Shown in pieces: positions 35,709-45,958 of a stretch of DNA of 64,000 nt. The DNA is from Tethya wilhelma (Eukaryota; Porifera; Demospongiae; Tethyida; Tethyidae). Below the pieces are notes generated by a model that ran no database searches, was not told where the DNA came from, and was given only the letters and a program-made list of their open reading frames with translations. The position numbers were made by a program, and so were the translations under genes. The DNA is taken from the NCBI GenBank assembly GCA_964030475.1, contig CAXIPT010000005.1:62001-126000 (forward strand), written 5' to 3'. The first letter of the stretch is position 1. The number at the start of each line of letters is the position of its first letter.

Positions 35709-36896
35709 CCTAAGAACTTGGACTGAACACTGTTATAGTAGATAAAATTCAATAAGAAAAGGAACATTAAATTATTATAATTTATTATTGTAAGGCTGTA
35801 GTAAAATTTGAACTGCTAGATTTTCATTTATCTTGGAGTGTATGGTAGTTTGTGTACGGTGTGTATGTAGGTAGACAATAAATGGTTGTTTCTGTGTACG
35901 TGGGTAGAGTTTCTTTGATTTTTTTGATTGATTTTCAGAATCTGGTCTTAATGAATTTGATTTACAAGTAGTAGTACATGTTTAGAATCACTCGTAAATG
36001 ATTTCTATATAAACAAGATGATTATAATTAGTATTATTATAACATAAAACCAAATAAGCACAAAAACTACAGTACATATATTTATAGAGCAGAGAAAAAG
36101 AATGATATATATGCGTTATATCTTGCAACACTATTATTATTACTGAGATTTTCCAATTGTGACAACAATTATCATATTATTGCATGAATAAGGTAGAGCT
36201 AATTGGCACAACAAGGTCATTGTATATTGTATTGTAGAGTGACAATTTTAAAATATGACTGATCTAATATGGACATCCTATAAATAATATTATGCTAAAT
36301 TGCCACATGCAAAGGAAATTGTAATAATTCAAGCTGACTATGGGTAATCATGCAGTAGAAAGCAGTCTCTTGACCATGCATCAACACCCTGAAACGTACT
36401 AATTCCAACCAACAATTTATAAGGATATCCTTGTTCTTCTTGGGGCTGTCCCACAACTAGCTGGGTTGAAATTATTGGACCTGCTCTCACTGTACAACCA
36501 AGATGTATGGCACCTAGCTTGCAGCTAATTCCATGAAAATTGTGGTGTACTTGGAGACAGCAGGCTATGTCTATCTTAAGGAAGATGAAGGCAAAAGCAG
36601 CTATAGCTCCTCTGAATGGACCATCATACCACATAATAATATCACCTAGAAGAAGGAATATTAACTTCACATTCAGTGCCATTCCCTGTGTGAAAGGAGG
36701 AAACATAATATAGTTTAAGATTTTGATGCATGGCTTCTATAGATCTGAACATGATAGTCCTGGTTATAAAAATGCACTGAGCTGGGTTGTCAGTGCACAA
36801 AAACAGCTTTGTACCAGATTATTCTACAGCTCACCAATTTGAAGCAAACAAAATAATCAAGTGTTCTCAATCTTTCTCAAGTAAACGGCATTAGCA
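35709..36896. other. Spacer with duplicated upstream flank of family A
   Basis: 36340-36710 is the inverted counterpart of about 62060-62410, sharing 'ggtatgatggtccattcag', 'gctgcttttgccttcatctt' and 'aggatatc'. It marks the outer end of the mirrored arms. The open frame at 36338-36706 (minus) is not conserved as a protein in the partner, so I do not call it a gene. Confidence 0.55.
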
Positions 36897-37932
36897 ATGG
36901 AGAAACCTTCAAACAACAAATTAGCAATATGTGAAGTACTAAATGAGATCTACAACAAAGAACAAAAGGCTTTCACCCTCACACTCGATCGTACGTAAAG
37001 TACGCCCCACGATAGTTGCTGTCGCCAACGATAGCACAAACCACACGGATCGGGATAAAGTGGGACCTGTCCTCTTCACTCAAATGGTACAGTCTCTTAT
37101 TAACACCGTCGATAAGCTCATACCTGGTCATCGAAGGGATGTCTATACATCACGTACTCCAAAGGGACGTGGCAGCAAACTGCATGGTGCATTGCACATC
37201 AAGGCACATCTTACTGCCGATGCCTTTCTTGAGCTGCTAAAGAAGCTCTACGGATTCCTAGCAGAAAAAGATAAACTACCACTGACCTGTAATCACGTGG
37301 TCACTGAAGCCAACTTGAGGACATTGCTGATGGAAAGGTGTAGAAAATACTATCGTGGAGCTGAACTACGACAGCACGGTGAAGATGAAGACAACTGTTA
37401 CAAATACGATGATGCCCGCTTTACTCTTCTCTACAAAAACCAGCAGAGTTATCCTCCTCTAGGCCTCCAGCACACCAAGTCTGAGACTCCTCTTCAAGTT
37501 GTGCATGACGATAAAAAGCCGTTCAATCTGATAGATGGCTTGCAGGTCTTGGAGACTTATGTTGACAAAAAATTTATCAATACTTGTTCATCACCGAACA
37601 GGGACACTGAGGGCTATGCTATTAGTATGGTCTTAAGAGCTCAAAATCCAGAACCTGCTACAAAGTTTAACATGTATGTAGCTGCCGTTGTATATGAAGG
37701 AGCATTTGCTACATTTACGGACAAAAATGAAAAAGATGTGACAAGCAGTTGGAAGCAGGAAGGTTCAGGCAGTACACAACCATTTGATACCAAAATTCAC
37801 GATGACATTTTTGTTGTCGAAGGATCAGAGACAAAATCATCCGAAATAGCCTCATATTGGCATTACATTAAAGCAAAGAAAGACGAAAGGGAGGCGTACA
37901 TAAGGTCTAGAAGACAACATCGTGGCAAATGA
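36897..37932 (+). pseudogene. Family-A gene, frameshifted near the N-terminus
   Basis: ATG 36897 encodes MEKPSNNKLAICEVLNEIYN and continues to TLTLDR, matching the intact A gene at 61956 (MAESSKPKLEICEALNKMCN). A 4-bp ACGT duplication in CGTACGTAAAGTACG then breaks the frame and would terminate it at TAA. The remaining frame (from 36943 if an internal ATG is used, 329 codons) resumes exactly at KVRPTIVAVAN. Two further insertions, TA near 37145 and CATG near 37183, shift about 14 codons out of frame and back, so VYITYSKG is lost but GALHIKAHLTADAFLELL is kept. The rest is conserved to the stop at 37932. The protein could still be made from the internal ATG with an altered N-terminus. Calling it dead is an inference. 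Confidence 0.75.
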
Positions 37933-38865
37933 AGTGCAACGCTGATCCGAAAGTGTAACATATACCATGTATATGTACAACTGAACTGAGTTTGAACAAT
38001 TTACTATTACAGTTTCGTATCTATTATTAGTCTGACAGTCAATTGTCCCTGAGCAATGACAAGTTGTAATTAGATCACTAATAATCATTAATTTTAGCAG
38101 TTTTTCATAATAATGAATGTAATTATAACAGAACCTTAATCGTTTGATTAACTACAACTTAATATTCCTTGGAAAATAATGGTTAAAGTGATCAGTATTA
38201 TAGGTCACATGTGGCCAGTCACTCTATGCATGCATTCACCTGTGAACGTCTTAATGAGCTAGCTGTGCAATATGAGGCTTGTTGGAAATGCATGCTTACA
38301 TAAATTAATAATTATCCTAAAACATTGGAAGATCACTTGATTGCTGTGTGCTAAGGGATTGGAAGATTAATAGATTGATGTGTGCTAATGTTTACACAGA
38401 TAAGAATTGCCTCAATGAATATTGATATATAATATGGTATAAATCACAGAGTACAGATTAGGAGAATTATCAAAGGCATGTGAAAATTCCTCTAAACCCT
38501 GTAATACCAGTTGGTAATTCCTTGAGCTCTATGAATATGATTAAAAAGACCATATACGTGTGTAGATAAAGTTCTTGGGAAATATGGTCACGATATTATA
38601 TGTACGATGGACTAACTAAAAATCACATGACATGCAAGTATGCACGTGTAAGTATAATGTATTGAGTTGTCAAAACTTCAAGAATTTAAGTGGTACACAG
38701 AACTGAGCTATTAAATCAAGCTTAATTATATCTCTGACTCATTGGTATTAAGGTATACCATTGACAGCTAGTTGTGTGTACTTACTACAAGATTGATCAA
38801 GAATCATTGCAAATCATTACTTTTTAACTCCATACATTAAAAATTTATATTGTAAGCCTAAACCC
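37933..38865. other. A-B intergenic spacer
   Basis: Module spacer shared with 21316-22203 and, inverted, with 58476-59400. About 45 bp before the B start codon lies 'tttttaactccatacattaa', conserved in all three modules; it may be core promoter or 5' UTR. No gene. Confidence 0.5.
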
Positions 38866-39705
38866 ATGGCAGGAAGATCAAGGAGTCCAAGAAGATCTAG
38901 AAACCCAATGGAGAGCATCGACAAAGCATTTGATCAACACTACGGTGTTCGTGATGGAAAATTTTACCTCTGGGTTGATCATCAAATCCGACCCACAATT
39001 GGTGCTTCAGCTAAGAGGGGTGTTGGGAGAGATCGCACAGCTGTAGGTGATGCTGTTTTCACTGCCATGCTACAGACCCTGGTTAGTGCCATTGATAAGC
39101 TGATACCTCAACATCGTGGGGACGTGTACATCACTTTCTCCACTGGAAGCTGGCAACGTTCGAGAGAGTTCCACATCAAAGCTCACCTCACTACTGAAGC
39201 CTTTCTTTCTCTCGTCGATCAGCTATGCAGGTTGCATTCGTTGGGACGTAATCCGTTGGCAGATCTTCAGTCAAAAGAAGAGTTGGAGAAGCGACAACAA
39301 AAGGACCATCATGGTGGACAGCTACTTGCGTTGGTTCGAAACGAAAACCGCACTGATTTGAAACGTGAAAAAGGCTTCCACATTGCCACTGTAGCAGATC
39401 TAGACTATCCCCTTCTTTGTCTCTATGCTACCTCAGCAGATGGAAATACTACCACAGCAATACCAGCTTCCCAGCTACCAGCAGCGCTAACCATCCTTGA
39501 GACATTTGTTGCTAAGGATTGGGAGCAGAAGGGGTTCTCTATTGCCATGGTCCCCGCGGCTGCAACAGCTGGGTCAGAGGGAGTGACCTGTTACCATGTG
39601 GTGGCAAACGTGGAGGAGGGGGAGTTTGCCTCTCGTGTCGGGAAAGACGTGGGAAGGGTGCAGAGGAGCTGGGGGTGGAGTGAGCCAGAGAGGAGATATC
39701 ACTGA
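38866..39705 (+). CDS. Family-B protein (HIKAHLT family), intact
   Basis: Intronless 279-codon frame from ATG 38866. The N-terminus GRSRSPRRSRNP is a short Arg/Ser stretch like an RS-type or nuclear-targeting segment. Blocks in order: DHQIRPTIGASAK (about residue 38), VFTAMLQTLVSAIDKLIPQH, GDVYITFSTGSWQRS, HIKAHLTTEAFLSLVDQLC, DHHGGQLLALV, FHIATVADLDYPLLCLYAT, a PAALTILETFV helix, GFSIAMVPAAA, and the C-terminal VVANVEEGEFASRVGKDVG..WGWSEPERRYH. It differs from the inverted copy at 57636-58475 by eight residues by eye. No transmembrane or secretion signal. Function unknown. The Arg/Ser N-terminus makes a nuclear or RNA-associated role possible, but that is a guess. It follows an A gene, as in every module. 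Confidence 0.8.
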   Translation: MAGRSRSPRRSRNPMESIDKAFDQHYGVRDGKFYLWVDHQIRPTIGASAKRGVGRDRTAVGDAVFTAMLQTLVSAIDKLIPQHRGDVYITFSTGSWQRSREFHIKAHLTTEAFLSLVDQLCRLHSLGRNPLADLQSKEELEKRQQKDHHGGQLLALVRNENRTDLKREKGFHIATVADLDYPLLCLYATSADGNTTTAIPASQLPAALTILETFVAKDWEQKGFSIAMVPAAATAGSEGVTCYHVVANVEEGEFASRVGKDVGRVQRSWGWSEPERRYH

Positions 39706-40380
39706 CTTTTTTGAGAGAGTGAAAATTAAACATGGCAGCTAGTGCCTGATAAGACGTGACTGTTTGAGCTCAGTGGATGTGCTTATGAAATTTATTTAAT
39801 TAAAATTTGGTCAGCACAACTAATAATTAACTTAATAATTATTTAGTTCAAGTGTGCAGTCTTTCATACCTCAAAATTAATTGTTACTAGTCTACAAGAT
39901 ACACAATATGTCAAGTTTTATAGTTAGTGCACAGAAGTAAAATTATTTCTATAGCTACAACCATAAATTTTGCCATAAATACATGAAAGTCCTTTTAATT
40001 GTAGCATGGATATACATGGCTGCAATGTACAGGGACAAATTAAGTTTAGTAGAATTGCTGCATGCCCTACAATGTCTGTAGTAAGCTAGCATCAATAATG
40101 ATTAGTAACTTACTTGTAACAACTTTCCACAGAAACTGCAACCCCGTCTGTCTCTTCATTCTTCCCAGTAGAGCAGCACCATATAGCCCATGATTGTAAT
40201 GTGGTCAGTGGCTGTGGTCACCTTGTTCCATGAAGCCATGTGTGGCAATTATTGCTGAGTAAGCAAACTTGAACACGTGATTTCTCATAATTTTGGCCAA
40301 ATTTCAGAAAACAGTTATGGAAGACAAAAGCACGGGTTTGTTGCATACCAGCTAGTAGAACACGATTCAGAATATATTCT

Positions 40381-40458
<78 letters not shown>

Positions 40459-40533
40459 CATGTAGATTTAGATGATGAAAGTACTCCAGCTGCCCAGAGG
40501 CCCAGTGTTCAAGCTGTGGCCACCACTGCCACC
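39706..40533. other. Spacer with long (CT)n tract
   Basis: Module spacer between B and the MFSD1 exon 1 copy. Contains a (CT)n microsatellite at about 40383-40453, absent from the inverted partner at 57060, where the flanks join directly. No gene. Confidence 0.7.
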
Positions 40534-40956
40534 ATGAGCCAACATCCACTGATAGCAGACACTGCTGAGGGGGAGGAGAGAGTGGGGAACTGCTGTGTAG
40601 GTACAGGGTGTGATGAGTGATGAACCAAGTTTAATAATAGCTGAGAGACACTAGTACCTTTCTTTGCCTGTGAGGGACTAGTCTAGCCTCTATCCCGAGG
40701 CTCAATAGAGTGGGTGCAATTACATATCAACAAGAAAATTAAAACCAGGAATATTTTGTGCAGTGATACTGTATGTAAATGGTCATTATTTGCTATACAG
40801 AAGTAAATGATCGACAGCTGCCCATTTCTCTGTACCACTGCTGTACATTTGCCATACATACAGAAGCTATTTGATTGCACCCACTCTTGTCTATTATGAG
40901 TGATAAAAATTTGAGTATCTCCAGATATCCATCTCTAGCATTCTCCTTATGACACT

Positions 40957-41015
<59 letters not shown>

Positions 41016-41134
41016 TAGATCCGAGGGCAGGCTGTTGTTATCGTGCCCAGATGTACCTGCTGATCGGTCTCCTCAGTGTGGGTACCTACTACGTCTACGC
41101 CATTCCAGCTTCACTGCAGAAGACCATCATTACT
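40534..41134 (+). pseudogene. MFSD1 exons 1 and 2, left-arm pseudogene
   Basis: Exon 1 (40534-40600, [20 protein letters not shown]) and exon 2 (41019-41134, [20 protein letters not shown] then [19 protein letters not shown]) have the same sizes, phases and splice sites as in the complete gene at 56989-56393. Exons 3-5 and 7-10 are missing from this arm, and exon 6 reappears at 44341. It is therefore a broken copy, although these two exons are undamaged. Confidence 0.85.
40700..40895. mobile_element. ~190-bp MITE with GGGTGCAATTAC ends, left-arm copy
   Basis: 'tcaatagagtgggtgcaatt' and 'attgcacccactcttgtct' form the ends. The same element is in the same intron of the complete MFSD1 gene (56636-56825), so it predates the inverted duplication. 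Confidence 0.65.
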
Positions 41135-41223
41135 GTGAGTTGATTGGAGGGGCTGATGTAATCATGTGATCGCCATACTAGGTTTCATTTGGGGGAAGAG
41201 GGAGGGGGCACAGGAAGGCATTT

Positions 41224-41632
41224 GGATACAGTTCACAGTTCATGGTACACAGTATACAGTTCACAGTATGCAGTATGCAGTACGCAGTATACAGTACGCA
41301 GTACGCAGTATGCAGTACGCAGTACGCAGTACGCAGTTCACAGTTCGCAGTATGCAGTTCGCAGTATGCAGTTCACAGTACGTAGTATGCAGTTCACAGT
41401 TCACAGTATGCAGTACGCAGTATGCAGTTCGCAGTACGCAGTATGCAGTTCGCAGTATGCAGTTCACAGTACGTAGTATGCAGTTCACAGTTCACAGTAT
41501 GCAGTACGCAGTATACAGTTCACAGTACGCAGTATACAGTACGCAGTACGCAGTATGCAGTATGCAGTACGCAGTACGCAGTATACAGTAATACAGTAAT
41601 ACTGTATACAGTGTACAGTGCACAGTTCCGGT
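41224..41632. repeat. Heptamer VNTR (CAGTAYG/CAGTTCA), left arm
   Basis: Tandem 7-bp units CAGTATG, CAGTACG, CAGTTCA and CAGTATA. Because 7 is not a multiple of 3 and the unit has no stop in any register, all three frames stay open, giving spurious 'protein' repeats. It lies in MFSD1 intron 2 and is followed by a ~100-bp unique block and a (CA)n tract (41706-41778). It has an apparently identical inverted copy at 55893-56303. Confidence 0.92.
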
Positions 41633-41709
41633 ATATTAAAACTATTACTGTTATTACATTGCAAAGACTAGCCTTACTTCCTGCTAATTTAGAAAATCCG
41701 GTCCAAACA

Positions 41710-41778
<69 letters not shown>

Positions 41779-41945
41779 NGACCTCACATTGAGTATGCAT
41801 ATTTCAATTGAATGACTTGCACTGATGGATATCTAGTGCTTCTGTCTTGTTTGGCATAGTCAGACAGGACAATGTTCCAAGAACTGCATGAGGTTACCCA
41901 CAACACCCTTCTGTAGGGAACCGATTTCAATAGAGGCTTACAAAT

Positions 41946-43694
41946 TATTGGGCGAGCCGGAGCGAGCCCACCCTAGTGTGTTGAACGGCAATTTTGTCTG
42001 TCGTGTCGTTCGTTCTTCTAATTGTTCGTATGGCACATTACGTAGAATAAAAATTTAAACTTACGGTATGTTATGAGTGCCACCACGTGTTGCAATATGC
42101 ATGCGCCTAAGGATTCGTTTCAGTCGAATTTCCCTGAGGAGACGTCAATGTCCTTGGCTACAAAAGTTTTTGCTTGCATTGAAATGGATAGTTCTCATGA
42201 AAGAAGGCTCCAACGTCGAAGAGAACTCTACAGGGAGCATATGGAGCGAGAAATATATAACAGCTGTTCAGAAGCAGGTATAGTTATGACCTAAGAAGGT
42301 AGTTGAGGTTGTCAGATTCAGTATAATATTATTAAACCCACAGAAAGAGAAAGAAGATCAAGAGAGAGAATTGAAAGAAGATCCAAGAGAGACAGCCCCT
42401 CAGAGAGAACACAGGCTTGAGCAAGATAGGTGTCAGGCTAATGATAGAAGATTGAGAGAGACAGCCTCTGAGAGACGTGACAACACAGACGTGAGCAAGA
42501 TAGGTCTCGGGCTTGTGCAAGGAGGTCTGATACAGCACCAGCTGCATTATTTGGGCAACCAGCTGTGATCCAGAAGATGAAAAACTTTCACCAGACAATA
42601 TCAGAAATCGCTTATCCTACTTATGATACGTGTTTGGAATGTTTCCCAAACCTGTCTGTGTCAGCTCAGCCCAATGGTTCTGTTGAGTGTAGGAGGTGTT
42701 CCATGGACAAGAAGGTTCCAAAGTTACATGCGTAGGAGGCGTGTAGAGCAAGCTTTGACCTGGTTGCTTGAGAATAATGTCTACTACCGGCCGGTGGAAT
42801 CAGATTGAACACACAGGCCTTATCTAACCAACCAGAAGATGGTGACCTCTCTGACCTTGTACTTATCCAACCTCAAGAATCAGAGGTCACTCAAGCAGCA
42901 CAGGCCTCACAGGAAGATCCTTATGAAGTCCACCTGCTTACCTCCTTCATTCCAAATGCTGCACACCAAAGCACTGAGAGGGAAACCATCTGTCGTGCAG
43001 TCCATAGCTTGGAGCAGCCAAGTTCACAGTCATCTACTCTTATGTGGCCTACCATTGGAGGAACCCCCATCAATGAGTTCACAACAGAGGGGTACTTCTC
43101 AATGGCCTTTCCAACGTTATTTCCAACAGGTGCAGCAGATTCCGTGCACCACGTTGCAATGAAGTTACCATTGGCAATTACTTCAAGCAATGCACAAATT
43201 TAATTCTCCGTCACCACCAACACGTGTAACTTTACTACTATACGCATGCGTCTAACATCTCATGGCAAGTGAAGCTACTGTTTTCTACAAAAGGCTTGCC
43301 TCGTGCCTAGCTATGAAGTGGGACCACTCTTACTCATCTACCATGTCCTGGCTTCGCTGTCGCCTGACATTCTCTCTTCTCCGATCAGCCATCCAGTGTA
43401 TCAGGGGTGCCCGCTCAAGCTGTGGTCATGCTACCGAGTCACAACCTCCCATCGACCTTGCCATCTCTGAACTACACTGTATTTGAACTAACTCCTTATA
43501 ATTTTTATTTATTTTTTTAACCTACTCTGTCATGCTATTCATCTCTATATCACATTGCCACCATTGTAAAGTACTGCAGTCACATGTTTTGGTGTTTTGT
43601 TAAAAAAAAAAAAAAAAAAAAAACATTTGCCCAACATTAATTATCGTCGCGATCGCTCCGGCTCGCCCTTCAATGCACGGTGCATTCCCCTAGT
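41946..43694 (+). mobile_element. Degenerate Helitron/Helentron-like element
   Basis: Broken coding matches the region upstream of the Rep domain in Helitron proteins: an Arg-rich segment (RRLRETASER, 42440-42475), VEQALTWLLENNVYYRP (about 42745-42792), and MWPTIGGTPINEFTTEGYFS followed by MAFPTLFPTGAAD (43041-43140). Rep (HUH) and helicase motifs are absent. The ends carry an exact 16-bp inverted repeat (41950-41965 and 43653-43668), a 3' hairpin with 6-bp arms (43673-43685) and a terminal CTAGT (43690-43694), the CTRRT expected of Helitrons. Inverted repeats at both ends fit the Helentron/Helitron2 variety. Stops and frame changes show it is inactive. It lies in the left-arm MFSD1 pseudogene. 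Confidence 0.7.
43262..43486 (+). pseudogene. Retroelement-type C-terminal fragment
   Basis: The translation contains FYKRLASCLAMKWDHSY, then SWLRCRLTFSLLRSAIQCIR and GARSS, a tail I associate with invertebrate retrotransposon polyproteins (recollection of the family, not a search). It sits inside the Helitron-like element, so it was probably captured or is a nested insertion remnant. No start or other domain remains. Confidence 0.45.
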
Positions 43695-43854
43695 ATAGCT
43701 GCATACATGCATGTAAAGCTATCCCCTATACAGACCTGACAGGCAGACAGTGTAAGCTTGCTATCCGTATCTCATGGCTTCAAAAGTTCACTAATAAGCA
43801 CTTATAGTACAAGGTTAATTGAGTAGAGGGTTGGCTTTGTGGCTGCACTGTTTG

Positions 43855-44015
43855 CTGTTGCGCAATTTGACATGCGCAAATTAAACACTACGCAGTTTGC
43901 AAATTGCGCGGTGCTCTTGCGCATTTTAGGAATAATTCAAAATGCGTGCGCATTTTAAAAAATTCCAAAATGCGCTGCGCAATTTGCAAATTGCGCAAAT
44001 TCTCAAAATGCGTGG
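43855..44015. repeat. Cluster of TGCGCA-type palindromes
   Basis: Repeated 'ttgcgcaattt', 'atgcgcaaatt', 'gtgcgcatttt' and 'aatttgcaaattgcgcaaat' phrases, most of them self-complementary around GCGC. Dense short palindromes could form cruciforms or represent decayed repeat DNA. Confidence 0.6.
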
Positions 44016-44021
44016 AACATA

Positions 44022-44274
44022 TACAGTTCACAGTTTATGGTACAGTACACAGTACACAGTATACAGTATACGGTATACAGTATACGGTATACAGTATATG
44101 GTACCCAGTATACAGTACACAGTATACGGTACAGTATACAGTATACGGTATACAGTATATGGTATACAGTATACAGTATACAGTGTACAGTTCACGGTAT
44201 ATTAAAACTATTACTGTTATTATAGTGCAAAGACTATAGCCTTTCTTCCTGCTAATTTAGAAAATCCGGTCCAT

Positions 44275-44325
<51 letters not shown>

Positions 44326-44340
44326 TACACACACACACAG
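44022..44340. repeat. Second heptamer VNTR joined to (CA)n
   Basis: CAGTATA/CGGTATA heptamers (44022-44195), then 'tattaaaactattactgtta' and 'cctgctaatttagaaaatcc', then (CA)n (44280-44340). The order and unique block match MFSD1 intron 2 at 41600-41778, but the CA tract here abuts exon 6. Confidence 0.85.
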
Positions 44341-44554
44341 CTCTGTTGATCTGTGTCTTGTCTCTGGTGGCGGCCATTGTTCTGGTTCTGCTCGACAAGA
44401 GAGCTACAAGGATCCTCAAAAAGAAAGGAGAAATGAAACCAGTCGAGATCTTCAGCTTCAAATACCTCACTGTTTTCCCTCTCCGTCTTTGGCTGGTCAT
44501 CTTACTGTGTGCTCTCTACTACATGGCAATATTTCCATTCATAGCACAAGCTCA
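44341..44554 (+). pseudogene. MFSD1 exon 6, left-arm pseudogene
   Basis: A 214-bp exon preceded by (CA)n-CAG and followed by CTCA|GTAAGT, the same length and phase as exon 6 of the complete gene (54527-54314). It encodes [20 protein letters not shown], then [18 protein letters not shown], and ends [15 protein letters not shown]. It is undamaged, but exons 3-5 and 7-10 are missing around it. Confidence 0.85.
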
Positions 44555-44639
44555 GTAAGTTGGGTATGTAATATTTATTGTAATTTATCTACTCTAACAT
44601 TGTTAGAAACAATGTAGGTGGGATTGTGTAGGCCTGTGA

Positions 44640-44641
44640 GC

Positions 44642-44680
<39 letters not shown>

Positions 44681-45823
44681 TTTCCACGCCACCATAGGCG
44701 CAATGGGGGAAAGGGGGAACAACACACACACACAAACAATCGTCACAAAAATAAGCAAATAAAAATGAGGAGAGAGAGAGAGATCAGAATCAAGTTCCAG
44801 GTTTTGATTTAACTTTGCTGCGTAGCCGTGTCCTGTGAGCAACCGGAGCCCAGAATACATCATCGTGGGATTCGATAACAAATCCAGGTACACCATATCT
44901 TTGCTGGTAGTCGAGACTGATGCAATCATCACTGTCAAGGTCACTAGTGCTCACACAGTCACTAGAGTGGACGGCACCAATCTTGACACTTGACCTGCTG
45001 ACCTTCACAGGAGACCAACTGAAACTACCATCGCCCCGATCAACACAGACTCCAGAGGTATCATTTGCTTCATAGAAAACATTGGAGGATCCACTTCAGC
45101 TGGGCTCAGGTCCGACTCAGGGATGACAAGTTCAGGACTCTGATGGCACAATGTGATGTCAAGAGATTGTTCCACACTGAGAGAGATTGAGGACTCACCA
45201 CTACCCACAGACAGGGGAGAAACACAATGAGCTTCATGTCTCAGAGAGGCTGAAGACTCGCTACTGCACTGAGGCAGAAGAGAAGCACTACAGGCTTCAG
45301 GAGAGCAGGTCGAATGACTCAGAGACTCACCACTGCACTGAGGCATGGGAGAAACAATACGAGAGGTCGAACGTCTCTGAGACTCACCACTGCACTGAGG
45401 CAGGTGAGACACACTATGAGCATCAGGAGAGGGACATCTCTGAGAGGCCAAGGCCTCACCACTGCACTGAGACAGCTGAGAACAAGCCTCAGGAGAATGA
45501 CTCAGAGCATCAGGAACATCACGGCTCACAAGCACAGGACTGGTATTCACTGCTGCAGCAGCAGGTGGTTCAGTTAACTTGTTCTTCTTCTGTCTTCTCA
45601 TCCTCCTCTTCTTGGACTTGCTAACCTGAGAGTACTTGGCCTCAGCTGAGCCAGAAGAAGTCTCAGAGGGCCAAAAGAGACTGACAGACAGTCCAGTAGC
45701 AGTCTTTCTGATAGTCCAGGAAGCCTCTGTCAGTGATACACCAGCCTCTTGTATTGAGGCAAGGGCTGGCAGAGGAAAACCAAGCCTCTGGAGGGCATTA
45801 AGAGGCCCATCCATCACAAGCAC
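44640..45823 (-). pseudogene. ORF1-like frame with (AAT)n 3' tail, possible LINE derivative
   Basis: A 272-codon minus-strand frame (45823-45005) starts in MLVMDGPLNALQRLGFPLPA, has SWTIRKTATGLSVSLFWPSE, a basic KSKKRRMRRQKKNK patch, and a Ser/Cys-rich part with QCSGES repeated about six times. A second frame (to 44807) probably continues it after a frameshift, with YGVPGFVIESHDDVFWAPV and a basic end. Downstream on the same strand comes an (AAT)n tract (44678-44642), like the microsatellite tails of some non-LTR retrotransposons. No reverse transcriptase or endonuclease is present. The upstream side runs into the N gap. A non-autonomous ORF1-only retroelement is my best guess; a unique low-complexity gene is the alternative. 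Confidence 0.4.
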
Positions 45824-45852
45824 AGAGATCCCGCTTTCAGGGCCAACCGCCA

Positions 45853-45909
45853 NNNNNNNNNNNNNNNNNNNNNNNNNNNNNNNNNNNNNNNNNNNNNNNN
45901 NNNNNNNNN

Positions 45910-45957
<48 letters not shown>
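45853..45957. other. 57-N gap followed by (GT)n
   Basis: N at 45853-45909, then (GT)n to about 45957. The gap probably arose within the microsatellite. Confidence 0.95.

Positions 45958-45958
<1 letters not shown>

Noticed and set aside
36338..36706. 122-codon minus-strand frame upstream of the A gene
   Set aside because: The inverted partner flank at 62.1-62.4 kb does not keep the frame, so it is probably non-coding flank.
41166..41591. Long repeated open frames ([12 protein letters not shown]) on both strands, also at 55743-56361
   Set aside because: They are produced by the 7-bp VNTR, whose unit has no stop in any register; all frames are open and none has a proper gene context.
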